This document shows, one piece after another, positions 40,850 to 50,835 of a DNA stretch of 64,000 bases (position 1 is its first letter; each line of letters starts with the position of its first letter). The position numbers were made by a program, and so were the translations under genes. The stretch is taken from positions 20,150,001 to 20,214,000 of the forward strand of contig CM060733.1 in assembly GCA_030704615.1 (NCBI GenBank), read 5' to 3'. The stretch comes from Takakia lepidozioides (taxonomy: Eukaryota > Streptophyta > Takakiopsida > Takakiales > Takakiaceae). Under the pieces are notes generated by a model. It was not told the origin of the DNA. It did not search any database and was given only the letters and a program-made list of their open reading frames with translations.

Positions 40850-42422
40850 TCGTAAGACCTCGCCACCATGGCAGCGTGACTACTCTCTTGCGGCCATCTA
40901 TGACCGCTCCGGATTTGCTCAAAAAGGTCATCCCCAAAATGAGATCTACTCCATCGATCTCGCAGATGGTGAAGTTCTCACGTCCCTCCCAACTCCCCAG
41001 TTGAAGAGGAACATCAAACGCCAACCTTGTCGCCAACTGTGGTTCTCCTTTGGCAGAACGCACCTCAATAGAGGCCCCCACGTCACTTGTCGGGAGTCCC
41101 AGCTTTTGTGCCGTTGCCGGTGTCATGAAGGAGTGCGACGCTCCTGTGTCCACCAACAACGACACATTAGTTCCGGATATTATCCCATCCACGAACAATA
41201 ACTGACTCCCTTTTCGTAAGGCGCCAGTTTCCTGATACAACTCACAAGAAAATTTGCCTACCTTGCAAGTCCTGGCGACCACCGCTTCCACCAAGCAACT
41301 GATGGTATCTTCCGATAGCTCCGTGGTCGCCCGAGTCATGTTCAATTGCCGGGGCTTCGTGCACTTCTTGGCCATGTGCCCGGGCTCCCCGCAATTGAAA
41401 CACACTCCATCAAAGGTCGCCTTTTGTCCGCCATAAGCCGCTCCACCCGCTTTTCCTTTCGAAGCACCGGGTGCCGCCTTGACGTGTGAAGGCCCTCCCT
41501 TCGATTTCCATGTGCCATTGTCGCCACGTGGCCTATCCCACTTCTTTTCCGGTCGGAAGGAGTCACCTTCCCGCCGGGTCTTCTTGTGGTTCAGCTCCGT
41601 ACGGCCTTGTCTCTCACCCCTAGGGACATCCGAGAAACATTCAGCCCTCTCAATTGCCTCGTTCAAAGTCTTGGGTGGCTTCTCCTCCAACTTCCGCCTG
41701 GCCCATGGGGCCAGTCCCGCCACAAAGTTGAAGACCATTTCTGGTTCTGCCATGTCCGCGACTTCGAGCAACAGCACATTGAAAGCCTGGACATACCCTC
41801 GAATGTCATCTGTTTGCTTCAAATTCCTCATCTTGTCCCGTGCAAGCCAGGACGCGTTGAGGGGCACAAACTGTCTCTTCATCAATTCCTTGAACCCACT
41901 CCAATTCAAGGTTTCCGGGCTTGGACCTCGGTCGTGAAGGCGTTTCTGCCACCATTGTTGAGCATAGCCCCTCAAATAGGTGGGAGCCACTTCCACCCGA
42001 TCCTCGTCACTCAACTTGGCCGCCCGGAAGTACTGCTCTAGCTCCAGGAGCCAGGTGTTGAATGCCTTCCGATTTCGGACGCCCTCGAAGGTGCCGGGTT
42101 CCTTAGGCTTCACCTTAAACTTTGCCTTAATGGAAGTGGCATTAGCCGCCTTCAACACGTCTTTCAACGTCCCGCCAAACTGCACCAACAACCCTTCCCA
42201 AAAGGCTGCCGGCATGGGAGGCATCTCTTGGTTTGTCGGAGCTCTCAAGGATTCCTCGGGCTCCGACTCCTCGGATTCCTCCCGCTCTTGAGCGGCCTCG
42301 TTTTCGGAAACATTCATCGCTTCCTCAAACGGCCGCCTCGGTGACACGTCGCCCCCATCGGGCTCACCGGGATCATCATCTTTTGGGCCGTTCCGCTTTC
42401 GCTTCGGCTTGCCCGACCCCAT
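40746..42422 (-). CDS. Chromovirus gag and aspartic protease
   Basis: Open frame with the best start at 42422 ([12 protein letters not shown]); the frame is open upstream to 42476 but that part overlaps the primer site. The capsid region has [17 protein letters not shown] and [11 protein letters not shown], the nucleocapsid a CCHC knuckle [14 protein letters not shown] (near 41390), and the protease [12 protein letters not shown] (near 41140) with ILGMTFL further on. All are standard Ty3/gypsy features. The frame is uninterrupted. Confidence 0.93.
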   Translation of the reverse strand: MGSGKPKRKRNGPKDDDPGEPDGGDVSPRRPFEEAMNVSENEAAQEREESEESEPEESLRAPTNQEMPPMPAAFWEGLLVQFGGTLKDVLKAANATSIKAKFKVKPKEPGTFEGVRNRKAFNTWLLELEQYFRAAKLSDEDRVEVAPTYLRGYAQQWWQKRLHDRGPSPETLNWSGFKELMKRQFVPLNASWLARDKMRNLKQTDDIRGYVQAFNVLLLEVADMAEPEMVFNFVAGLAPWARRKLEEKPPKTLNEAIERAECFSDVPRGERQGRTELNHKKTRREGDSFRPEKKWDRPRGDNGTWKSKGGPSHVKAAPGASKGKAGGAAYGGQKATFDGVCFNCGEPGHMAKKCTKPRQLNMTRATTELSEDTISCLVEAVVARTCKVGKFSCELYQETGALRKGSQLLFVDGIISGTNVSLLVDTGASHSFMTPATAQKLGLPTSDVGASIEVRSAKGEPQLATRLAFDVPLQLGSWEGRENFTICEIDGVDLILGMTFLSKSGAVIDGRKRVVTLPWWRGLTSVGNAQIRGRANKPSVSKGVGRGGDTRTPVFALH

Positions 42423-42463
42423 GATGAGGCCAATCCCAAGGACGATCGCGTACTGAACTCTAA

Positions 42464-42475
42464 GCTCTGATACCA
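42464..42475 (-). promoter_or_regulatory. Primer-binding site (initiator Met-tRNA type)
   Basis: TGGTATCAGAGC on the minus strand, two bases inside the 5' LTR, complementary to the 3' end of plant initiator methionine tRNA. Confidence 0.9.
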
Positions 42476-42477
42476 AG

Positions 42478-43204
42478 TGTCGCGCACCTCACTTCGGTAA
42501 GCTCCCCCCTCAAGTCATAGTTACTCGCTTTGATGCGCGCGCCTGACTCCCAACCTGACCGCCGGGCCAACTTGGAGCTTCGGCTGCTCACCGGGGCATA
42601 ACGGTCCCCCTTTGTTCTCCCAAAGAACCCTCCACCTATTTGGAACCAGCGGGAATTCCCTTTGGTAGTTGGCAGTCCGGAACAGCTCCCCACTCTTTGG
42701 TCGCTTTCCGGCTCGCTCGCTTACTCACTAGTTTTTGGTCACCAACGGGCTTGCACCGTTCTCGGGGTTACTACTCCCTATATATACTTCTGTAGCTGTC
42801 CACGGGGGTTTCATAACCAGCCATGCCATTTTATGGCGAACCACCACGAAAACCCTCGACTCCCGGTGATGAGTCGCGGTGAGTCTTGGCCCGCTCACCA
42901 CGGCCCCTAAGGACCGTGATGAGTCCCAAGACTCCCCACGACTCCCACCACGAGGTCTCCGCCCCCATGGTGAGTCCTATGCCACCCCCACTAAGTCCCG
43001 CTAAGCTACCACCACCCCTTGTGGAGCCACCCCCACTGCAACCCGGTGTGCGGGGCTCCACCTAGTGAGCGCCTCCGCCTCCTTGAGTGCCTTGGGCACT
43101 CAAGGGTGCTTCAGCCCCCCTACCTATCGCTACCGCTGCCCCCACCACAGGGGCAGCCCCTCATGTGTCCCGACCCCCTGCCCTCAAGGCAAAGGGCCGC
43201 GACA
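42478..43204 (-). repeat. 5' LTR of the chromovirus, 727 bp
   Basis: Full-length LTR with TG/CA ends. A TATA box (TATATATAG on the minus strand) lies at about 42786-42778. It matches the solo LTR at 31021-31756. Confidence 0.93.
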
Positions 43205-43209
43205 CTGTG

Positions 43210-43850
43210 GTCATGGTTGAGGTGCCTGATTTTATCAACTGTGCCGCTACAACTGCCGCTTCCAGCTGACCATCTACCCATGGAGGTTTCTTGTAGCTAT
43301 CCTTCACAAGGAACCATAGGTAATCTGGAGCTTGAAATCTGACCCTCTTGGATGAATATGGACCCAAACTCTATCCTGCTCCTTCAGCTATCATTGCCTC
43401 TGCACGCATCATGCCCCCGTGTTGCCCCCTTTTACCAGGCAACAGGTTCCCAACCAGGGCCTCATGAGAAACGCAATATTTCTGTTTTATGTTTATGGTG
43501 GTAATGACAACCATCCTTGCCTTGATGCCAATGCGATCATCACACTCCACCACTCCACATCTCGCCACAGTCGAACACTACCTTTGCATCTTCAATGCTC
43601 CCGCATTCGGCATACATGTCCACCAGGGCGGTGTTCAGAATGGCAAACCCTACAATTCCAGCTTTCACGATGTCACCATGGACCTTCCATGTCACTTCCA
43701 GGTGGAGGCAGTACATATTAAAATATCTATTCCCCCAAGGCCTGTTCTTGTGAAACACACGTCAGTAAATGTGCCCCCGAATCACGGGTGCAATCAATGC
43801 GCAGTGGTTCATGGAGTCGTTGAGTCGACTACATATTCAATTTAATGAAT
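43210..43850 (-). pseudogene. OSB PDF-motif part of copy A and a PPR scrap
   Basis: Minus-strand 43367-43210 reads DSYKKPPWVDGQLEAAVVAA then QLIKSGTSTMTTVS, the end of the OSB PDF motif and the linker leading to the PPR array, which continues at 36620 beyond the chromovirus. A PPR scrap (ALVDMYAECGSIEDAKVVF) lies at about 43640-43580. Broken. Confidence 0.6.
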
Positions 43851-44378
43851 AAAATATCTTTATTCCATTAATCGAATTAAGAATGAATATTTCTAGTCGC
43901 ATGTGCAGTAATTAGAACCACTTGTAGTTTTCGTTTTTTCAAATTTATGTATTTACGCAATTAATTAAATAGTCTGGATTTTTGCTACGACTCCGGAGTC
44001 GTTGACCGCACTTCTGTCCGCCGTCTGAAATGCCCCTATGGGCCCACATTGTCCGTTTCGACTTTCCAGTAGTCCCACTTACTGCCAAGTGGTTCCCGGA
44101 GTGGTTGGCGGACACCCAGTCGATTCGGAAAAGACACGAATGCTTCTAGTGTCCGTAACTGCAACCTTAAGTCCAGCAAACTTAGAGGTATGAGATGCGT
44201 CTCGTGGTTGCTATGCCGCAACCTCATGAGCAATACTCCCTGCCTGCTCAGTCAATGACAAGGCCTCATCCTGCCCCATCATCTCATCCTTGAGGACCTC
44301 CTCAACCCGAGAAGAATCCCCAACCTCCTCCATCACAGCCGCCTTGGCTGCCAACTCCCTCTGAACCTTGAGCACCTC
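43850..44378 (-). pseudogene. Segment downstream of the DNMT domain, retroelement linker
   Basis: After the stop ending the DNMT frame, an acidic frame EVLKVQRELAAKAAVMEEVG...KDEMMGQDEALSLTEQ runs to a TAG near 44220, then decays. It probably joined the methyltransferase to the reverse transcriptase. Below about 44000 the DNA is AT-rich without coding signal. Confidence 0.4.
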
Positions 44379-45601
44379 CTACGTGTGCCATGGATGTCTA
44401 CACCCCGTGGTCCTCACCGGCTCGCCCCCACTCAATGCATGTACCGTCTCGGTAGGCAGAGAGACCGTCGAGGGAAGTGTACTCCGCACTCTACGTTGCT
44501 CAGCCATAGCCAAGCTGATAATCCAGGTCAAGCAATTGAGATCCATCGCTTGCCCCAACACCTGACGGCGTGATGCGTCAGAAAGAAAAGGCACCGCCAT
44601 GGTCCCAGTGGAAAGACCCATAGCCCGCTCTCGCTCGTCGGCATTAGGCTCCACTAACTGCTGCAGCTGAGCATCCCACAGGAGGCCAGGTCCACTATCC
44701 CGGAAAGCATGCGATCCTGGGAAGCTGAGCAGTGTAGGTAGTGTTGCTCGTGGTTGACCCACCTTGTTGACAACTGCCAAAGGCGGACGGTCATCGTGTC
44801 TCACACCCTGAGACTGTCTCCTCGTGTCCAAGATGCTATCCACTATGAGATATGCTAGCCACTGCACCCCATCAAATGCACGCTTGAGCAGTGCGGGTGG
44901 CATCAAGTTAGTCCACCATAGCCGTGAACGATGAGCCCGTGACCCCACTGCAGCTGCATCCAGCAACACTACTGACCCAAGCCACGACCGGACTTGATGC
45001 ACACTGGCCATCACCTTGGCCCGAGAATCGCCCATCAGTGGCACATTCTCCAAGATGTATGCTGGAGATACAACTTGATGAAGCTGTAAGAGGCGCAAAA
45101 CCCGCACCATCTCCCAAACAGACCCGACTTCGAGTCTCGCAATCCATTGTCATGCCCGGCTGATGAATGTCCTTGGCAGGGCCAACCTGCCACTACCAGA
45201 TTAATGGAGCCAACCCGCTCCAAATCTTGCGCCCCCAACAACGGAATGTCTGCTGGCAAGGCCTGCTGATATCCACGAATTGCAGACACCGACAACAACT
45301 CAGGGTACTGCTGCACCAACTGAGCAACATGATGGAGTGAGATGTGTCGTGTAGTCTCATCCCTCTCCATATACAAGTAATGCCGTACCCATACATCTGC
45401 CTGTAGCATAGCAGCCAATCCGGTGCTGATCCCACCAAACAAGTCCAGAAGGCAAATGCCTTCATCCGGACACTGCCACACGATCGGTGTGGTGTCCAAT
45501 GGTGACAACTGAGGTGGTCCTGGTGCAATCCCCGCACTGTCCTCCTCTCCTGATGGTACAAAAGCCTCTACCCAGGTTTGTTGCACACGATAATCAGCAA
45601 C
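44379..45601 (-). pseudogene. C5 cytosine DNA methyltransferase domain carried by the outer retroelement
   Basis: Transfers a methyl group from S-adenosylmethionine to cytosine in DNA. The motifs occur in canonical order: I, CLLDLFGGISTGL (about 45455-45420); IV, GWPCQGHSSAG with the catalytic Pro-Cys (about 45187); VI, ILENVPL (about 45053); VIII, SRAHRSRLWW (about 44939); then ERERAMGLSTGT and SDASRRQVLGQAMD, equivalent to IX-X (44650-44540). The RAHRSRLWW and FPG...LLW...ERERAMG patterns are nearest the DNMT3/DRM type rather than DNMT1 or CMT, and no N-terminal reader domain is present. Two defects: a 1-nt deletion in a T run near 45115 and a TGA at 45604-45602 just upstream. The same strand carries protease and Gag immediately upstream and reverse transcriptase downstream. 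Confidence 0.88.
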
Positions 45602-46311
45602 TCACTGCAAATCCTTGCTCGAGCCCCAGAATGGAGTGTGAGCAACCATGGTAGGCAACTCCGCCATACCATACATGTCATCCTGCTCTCCCGGAGATGA
45701 CACATCCTCTGAATGAGCATTGCCCTCCAGCAAACTCTCCAGACCAACTCACTGCAGCTGTGAATGCTGCCAGTGTCGGCATCTTGCCTCGCTGGGCAAC
45801 TGCAACTCCTCCGATGAACGTCACAGGGAGCTGCACACGCCGGCCCTCCCCTGACTGCCATCCAATGCCTATAGGAAGCTGACTCCTCCCAAAAATCCAG
45901 GGTGAAGCCCATGGGGTACAACACTGCCCCACCAACAAGGACATCGTACGAGACCGCGTCTGTCACAATGGCCTTGGCTCTCATCATTGAGCCATCTATA
46001 GGATGATCCGGCTGTAGTCTGATCGCCAACTCACGTCGTGTCATGCCCCGAGCCTGCTCTGATCCTCCCTGAGATGTCTGCATCTAGAATGGACAAGGCT
46101 CCATATCCGCCTCCGTAAGGCCCAAACCTGCAATAGCACCTCTGCCCAACATCAGTGGCTGAGCTCCCGAGTCCAACAAGACCCGCAGTGGCCGGTACCT
46201 CTTGCCTGCCGGTCCACTCAAATAAAAAATATTATCCTGATTGTCTAACATGACAACTCCAGGTGTCACCATGGCGCGCTCAATGGCTGGCCTAGCTGGC
46301 AGCTCCGCCAA
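45602..46311 (-). pseudogene. Aspartic protease and linker of the outer retroelement
   Basis: Minus-strand frame with YRPLRVLLDSGAQPLMLGRG (near 46173), where DSG is the catalytic triad of retroviral-type proteases, then after an in-frame TAG (46086-46084) RRELAIRLQPDHPIDGSMMR and YDVLVGGAVLYPMGFTLDFW, the second half of the fold. A frameshift near 45870 leads into a spacer with GWQSGEGRRVQLPVTFIGG, and another into EDVSSPGEQDDMYGMAELP before the methyltransferase. Confidence 0.75.
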
Positions 46312-47080
46312 CCTGGCAACTACAGCTTGTCATGGCGCCGCCGTGGCAGTATTGACCCTCAAATCCGAGGATCCCTCCGGCACTACACCTCCCACTATCT
46401 CCGTAGAAGATGAAGTAACCTCCCCACTCTCACAGAGTGTAGCTGCCAGCCTGAACACCTCAGCTGGTCTTACCCCCAGCGTTGCAATCATGGTAGCCGA
46501 GAACAATGAAGCCTGACACATAGATGCGGCCGCCCCCAGCAGCATACTAGCTGCCGTAGCCTTGGCAACACTAGGTAGTGGTGCTGCCCGTATAGCTCTC
46601 CCAATGACATAGTAACCTCCACCTCGGTAACAGTCGGGCGAGAACTAGGTGCCATGGATGGCGGCGACACTGTCTCCGCCAATGTAAATGACTGAGGAAG
46701 CCTGGCCTGACTGCTTGCCTCCCTACACTGTGGATCCAACTCCACCTCTGCACCTCGTGGCTCAGGAACTAGTGGTGCTCCTTGAGTCACTACCGCAGCC
46801 GACTCCACTTGCACTAGTGGTAGACTTGCACTAGTGGTAGTGCTGCCCCGCACATAGTGGTAGTGGTAGTGGTGGTCCGCACATAGTGGTAGTGGCAATG
46901 GCACCCCTCACTAGTGGTAGTGCTGCCCCGCATATGAATCCCATGCCTCCCATGTCTCCTCCCTCAGGAGCAGGAGGTGGACCATCCGGCCTTTGAGCCA
47001 GTACCACCTTAGCTGTGGCCATGGCAGCGAGCCTCTACTCTAGCTGTTGAAGCCGGTTGGCCATGCTTTGGTCAACACCC
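46312..47080 (-). pseudogene. Low-complexity spacer between Gag and protease
   Basis: Frames such as RPDGPPPAPEGGDMGGMGF and PSSRPTVTEVEVTMSLGELY are open over short distances. A GGTAGT-type minisatellite (46818-46930) encodes repeated PLPL or HYHY depending on frame. No known domain. Confidence 0.45.
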
Positions 47081-48478
47081 TGACCTCCGCGTCCTTGGCC
47101 ATGTTGAGCTTGCCCTTGGCCTACACCTCGTGCTTAGCCACCTCGTCCTCTCTGGGCTGCTCCACCTTGCCCCCGCCCACCATTGTTCCCTTGGAACTGG
47201 CCTGGGCGCAACTCAGGATGCAAACCATAGCACTGGGCCTCTCCACGCCCGTACTTGCCACAATGCCCACACTGCAACTGTGCAGGATGTGTCGGTGCCA
47301 AACCATTGCCTCCCTCTGGGCAATCCTTCTTGACATGGGGTCCTCCACATGTCCAACACACCACATCTGCCCGTTGTTGGCTTGCAAATGAAGGGAGAGA
47401 CCCCTGCATCTGAGGTCCTCTCTGCCCTTCCAAGGGCTTCACCTGAGCCCTCTTTGTTGCCTTGAGCACGTTGAGGTAGTGGCTGGCTAGGAACACCACT
47501 ACCCCGTGGTGCCTCCTTAGCAAATCCCACCATGACCACTCATTCCTCCACCAATGTTGAGCTCTATCCGCTCTGCCAGCAAAAACACATTTGCTAAGGT
47601 GGGTTGGGCGGTTTGTAAGAAAGTTGCATCCCGCACCCTTATCCTCAGTTCCTTGTCCAATATCCCGTACCAGAATTGGACTGCCTGAGCTTCCGTAACC
47701 CCTTGGGTTACATTAATCAAGCGCCTTATGCGAGTGAAAGCCTCCCTCAAGCTCTTGATAGGCTTCCGTTGGAACTCTTACAAACTCATCAACTTCTCTG
47801 TCCTCACCCCTTGGTAGTTCCTTCTCAACTCTTCGAAGAACTCCACAATAGGGTTGAAGGTAGGCATGGCCGCTGGTGCTGGTGCTGCAGTAGCTTGGGT
47901 GGACGTCGTAGTTGCTGTACCACTAGTCCCACTACTGCTCGTGAAAGCTGCTGGTGCAGCTGCCGGTGTGGCTACTACCCTTGTACCTCTAGTGCCTCTA
48001 GCGCCTCTAGTGATTGAGACATAGTCGGGTGACCAGTATATCCTCCACTCCTCGATCTCAACATCATGCCCCCACCTAAACTCATGGTAATCATCCATGG
48101 GCGGCCCCTCAAGGTGCTGAAACAGCCTCTTTCATGCCATGAAATGTGTAAACAGTTGTGGATTACGCATTTGCTGCAAGTCACACCAACTATCAAACTC
48201 TTGGATAAAATCATCCAACTCAATGGTGCCCACCGCCCAGAGTACCTACGTGGCCCCTTGGTGGCTCCATACATCTCATCTATTGTGTCCCACAATAATG
48301 GCAAGGAAATAACTTGCACCACCGGTGTGAGTTCTCCTGATTCATAATCCGAATCAGAACCTTCCGTAGAAGACACAGGAGGTGAAGGTGGCCTAAACCG
48401 CACACCTCGTCTCGTGTACCCGCTAGTATCGTTAGTGCTCGTACCGACACTTTCCCCAACAACTAGTAGCACCTCCAT
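47080..48478 (-). pseudogene. Gag of the outer retroelement with zinc knuckles
   Basis: Starts at ATG 48478 (MEVLLVVGESVGTSTNDTSG), then an acidic Ser-rich part, and in shifted frames LDDFIQEFDSW, MDDYHEFRWGHDVEIEEWRI and FTRIRRLINVTQGVTEAQAV with FWYGILDKELRIRVRDATFL, the capsid-like part of retroelement Gag. The nucleocapsid has CWTCGGPHVKKDC (near 47358) and CGHCGKYGRGEAQC. At least two frameshifts and one stop. It heads the polyprotein order Gag-protease-DNMT-RT-integrase. Confidence 0.75.
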
Positions 48479-48479
48479 G

Positions 48480-50520
48480 TTGACAAACTGACACTCAACC
48501 GGTCATGAATATGTCCCTAACCCCCTCTCCACAAGGTAACTGGGTAGAGAACCTGATGCGGCTTAATGGTTTGGAATACTAGGTTCCTAACATAGCCTGC
48601 ACCTGCACCTGCATCCACCGCAGGAACTCCTATGGTTGGCTGGTCATCACCTCCAACCTCACCACAGGAGAAATAAAGATGGTCTGACTGGTCATCAACC
48701 CAGCCTCACCATCGACAACATGCTCTAGGGTTGGATCGGCGATCAAGCCCGAGTCAACCACCTATAAAATCAAGCGCCCACACAAAACTAGCATGACGCA
48801 TAATCAAGCATGCAAGTGTGGAGGGGATCCAAACACAAGAATGAAAACAACAACTCCCCCACACCAAAAATAACTCCACAGTGTCGCTCCTGCAAGGACA
48901 CCCCAACCCAAACCCGGACTGACTCTTGCCTCCACCTACGGAAAGGTCTCGGCCTACAAAGAAGGTGGAAAGTTATGAGGAAGAGAAACTAAAGCAATGC
49001 CTATCCCCAGCACGCTCTCATCCCAACACCCTCTTTTTTTCCTCACTTCTCTCATTTGCATGACCATGAGAGCATCTTGTAGACACTCCTCAAACCGCCC
49101 TCCACGAGCTCATGAAACTTGGCCTCCAAGGCCCCATGCAAGCCTCCACAGGGTCCACCAGTGCCTCCTTACGTCCACCAGCCATTCCTCATAATGGAAC
49201 CACCACAGGAAACCACGCCATTCATTGAAGGTTCAAAAATGGAGCAAATAGAGGTACATATAGGCCCCAACAACATTCTGTCCAAAGGAATTACCTGCAG
49301 GCTGGTCTCCCCATAGTTAAGAATTGGGCTGAAAACCCGAAAAGATTACCTGAAGGGGAGTAATCCCCTTTGTTAAAACGCAACAGGGAGGCAATTCCGA
49401 CTTTTCTGCCGGATCAGCTAGCTCAAAACCGTTGTTCTTCATAGCCCAGCCTCCCCATCAAGGTCCCACGAAACGAGTGAAAAATTTATTATTATTATTT
49501 TCACTCTGACTGTTCGCGGCCTTCCGTGGTGTCCGCACCACGGCTTCCCACGGTCACGGTCAACAGTTCCCTACATTCCCAAGAACTCCACATGAGTTCC
49601 CATGTGTTCCCGATCACTCCCGGGATGTTCCCATGCGTTCCCGAGCTCTCCCCGAGCTGGGGTTTGCTCCTGCACCTGCTGCCACTGAGCTATGGCTTCT
49701 GCGGAGCCATCAGCTCCGTCGCCTTGCACTCCTGAGCTCTCACGGCCCACTAGAAGCACCCCCAACTCAACAAGCAAGCTATATGCTGCCCAACAAGCTC
49801 CATTTTCTTCATGAAGCTCACAAAAACATATCTGAAAATACACACCTTTACAACCTTGGTGTACCTGCAGTTCTATTGTACATTCATTGGCTCTAGGACG
49901 CCTATTTGCTGCCCTTCCAGCCCCACTCTTGCCACTCCAAGAGCCCTTACAATGCTAGAGTTTCAGATTGAAACTTCCAACTCAAGCACATGCTTCACAA
50001 GTGCACTGATTTGCACACAAGAGGGACCAGCCCCCTCTCTTCACTCATACCTCTTCATGAGCTTGGAGCTGAAGCTCCCAACAGGCTGTGATGCATCCCC
50101 TCGCAGCTCCACTATTCGGCTGCTCCTCATCTACCCGCAACAACTAGTTTCGGGCAGAGATACCTGGAGCTGATCATATCATCTCCAACCTGCAACATGC
50201 TAGTTTCCCATGTGCAGCCCACATTCCTGCAGCTCCTTAACTCGGCCTGCAGCTGAAGAAAATGACCACTAGTTCACCCACTCGTGGCCAGCATCTCCTC
50301 CGCTTCACACTAGAACCGCATACTCAGTTGCCATAGCGTTGAGCTATGCAACACTGACCGCCTCTCTATCCATTGCAAACCTGCAACCTGTTCGCCTTTG
50401 CACTAGGCTCATGCACGGATCCCTGCACTCTAGGCTGAACTGTCTCTCATGATCTGAAACCACAAGTGCTACAACTAACTCGAACCTGGCACTCACAGAC
50501 TCGAGCTGATCTTTCTCGAG
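48480..50520. other. Untranslated region upstream of the outer Gag
   Basis: About 2 kb without a coding signal between the Gag start and the right LTR-like repeat. It would be the leader of the outer element. A small cluster of GTTCCCATG phrases occurs at 49590-49640. No Met-tRNA-type primer site was found. Confidence 0.35.
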
Positions 50521-50521
50521 T

Positions 50522-50835
50522 GATAAAGAAAGGAAGATACAAGCACACAAGCTCTCTCAAACTCACATAGTTGCACATGAAAATATCACTCATATATTAA
50601 GTCGAGCCAAGTGCACCCCACGCCATGAGGAATCCACACTACGGCGCCATAGCTAGACGCGGTGAGGCTCAACTCGAGAAAGATGAGCCCACCGCGATCT
50701 GCCGTGAAGATAACAACGTCAGGTGCCCAAACATGTATTGGCCCCTGGATTGACACTTGGGTCAATCCCAAATGTCAATATATAAAAGCTAGCTTTTCCT
50801 AGCTAACTTCACACTAGTGGTAAAATAACTTGACA
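50522..50835. repeat. LTR-like repeat, right copy
   Basis: Same sequence and orientation as 29057-29356, with an extra 10-15 bp inside. A phrase TCTCCAC(A/C)ATGCCTCTATC lies outside each copy (near 50876 and 28749). Confidence 0.45.

Larger units (their letters stand above)
36621..43204 (-). mobile_element. Ty3/gypsy chromovirus, 6584 bp, TSD CTGTG
   Basis: A complete LTR retrotransposon on the minus strand, bounded by TSD CTGTG at 36616-36620 and 43205-43209. The 5' LTR is 43204-42478 and the 3' LTR 36991-36621, with TG/CA ends. The uninterrupted target sequence survives at 57745 and 35283 (AGCTGTGGTCATGG or AGCTGCGGTCATGG). Internal order: primer site, gag with zinc knuckle, protease, reverse transcriptase, RNase H, integrase, chromodomain. 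The shared parts of the two LTRs differ by about one substitution and a few 1-nt indels, so the insertion is young. The coding region nevertheless has a frameshift and two stops. Confidence 0.95.

Noticed and set aside
38950-42300. Many plus-strand frames of 60-150 aa
   Set aside because: They are antisense shadows of the chromovirus gag-pol on the minus strand.
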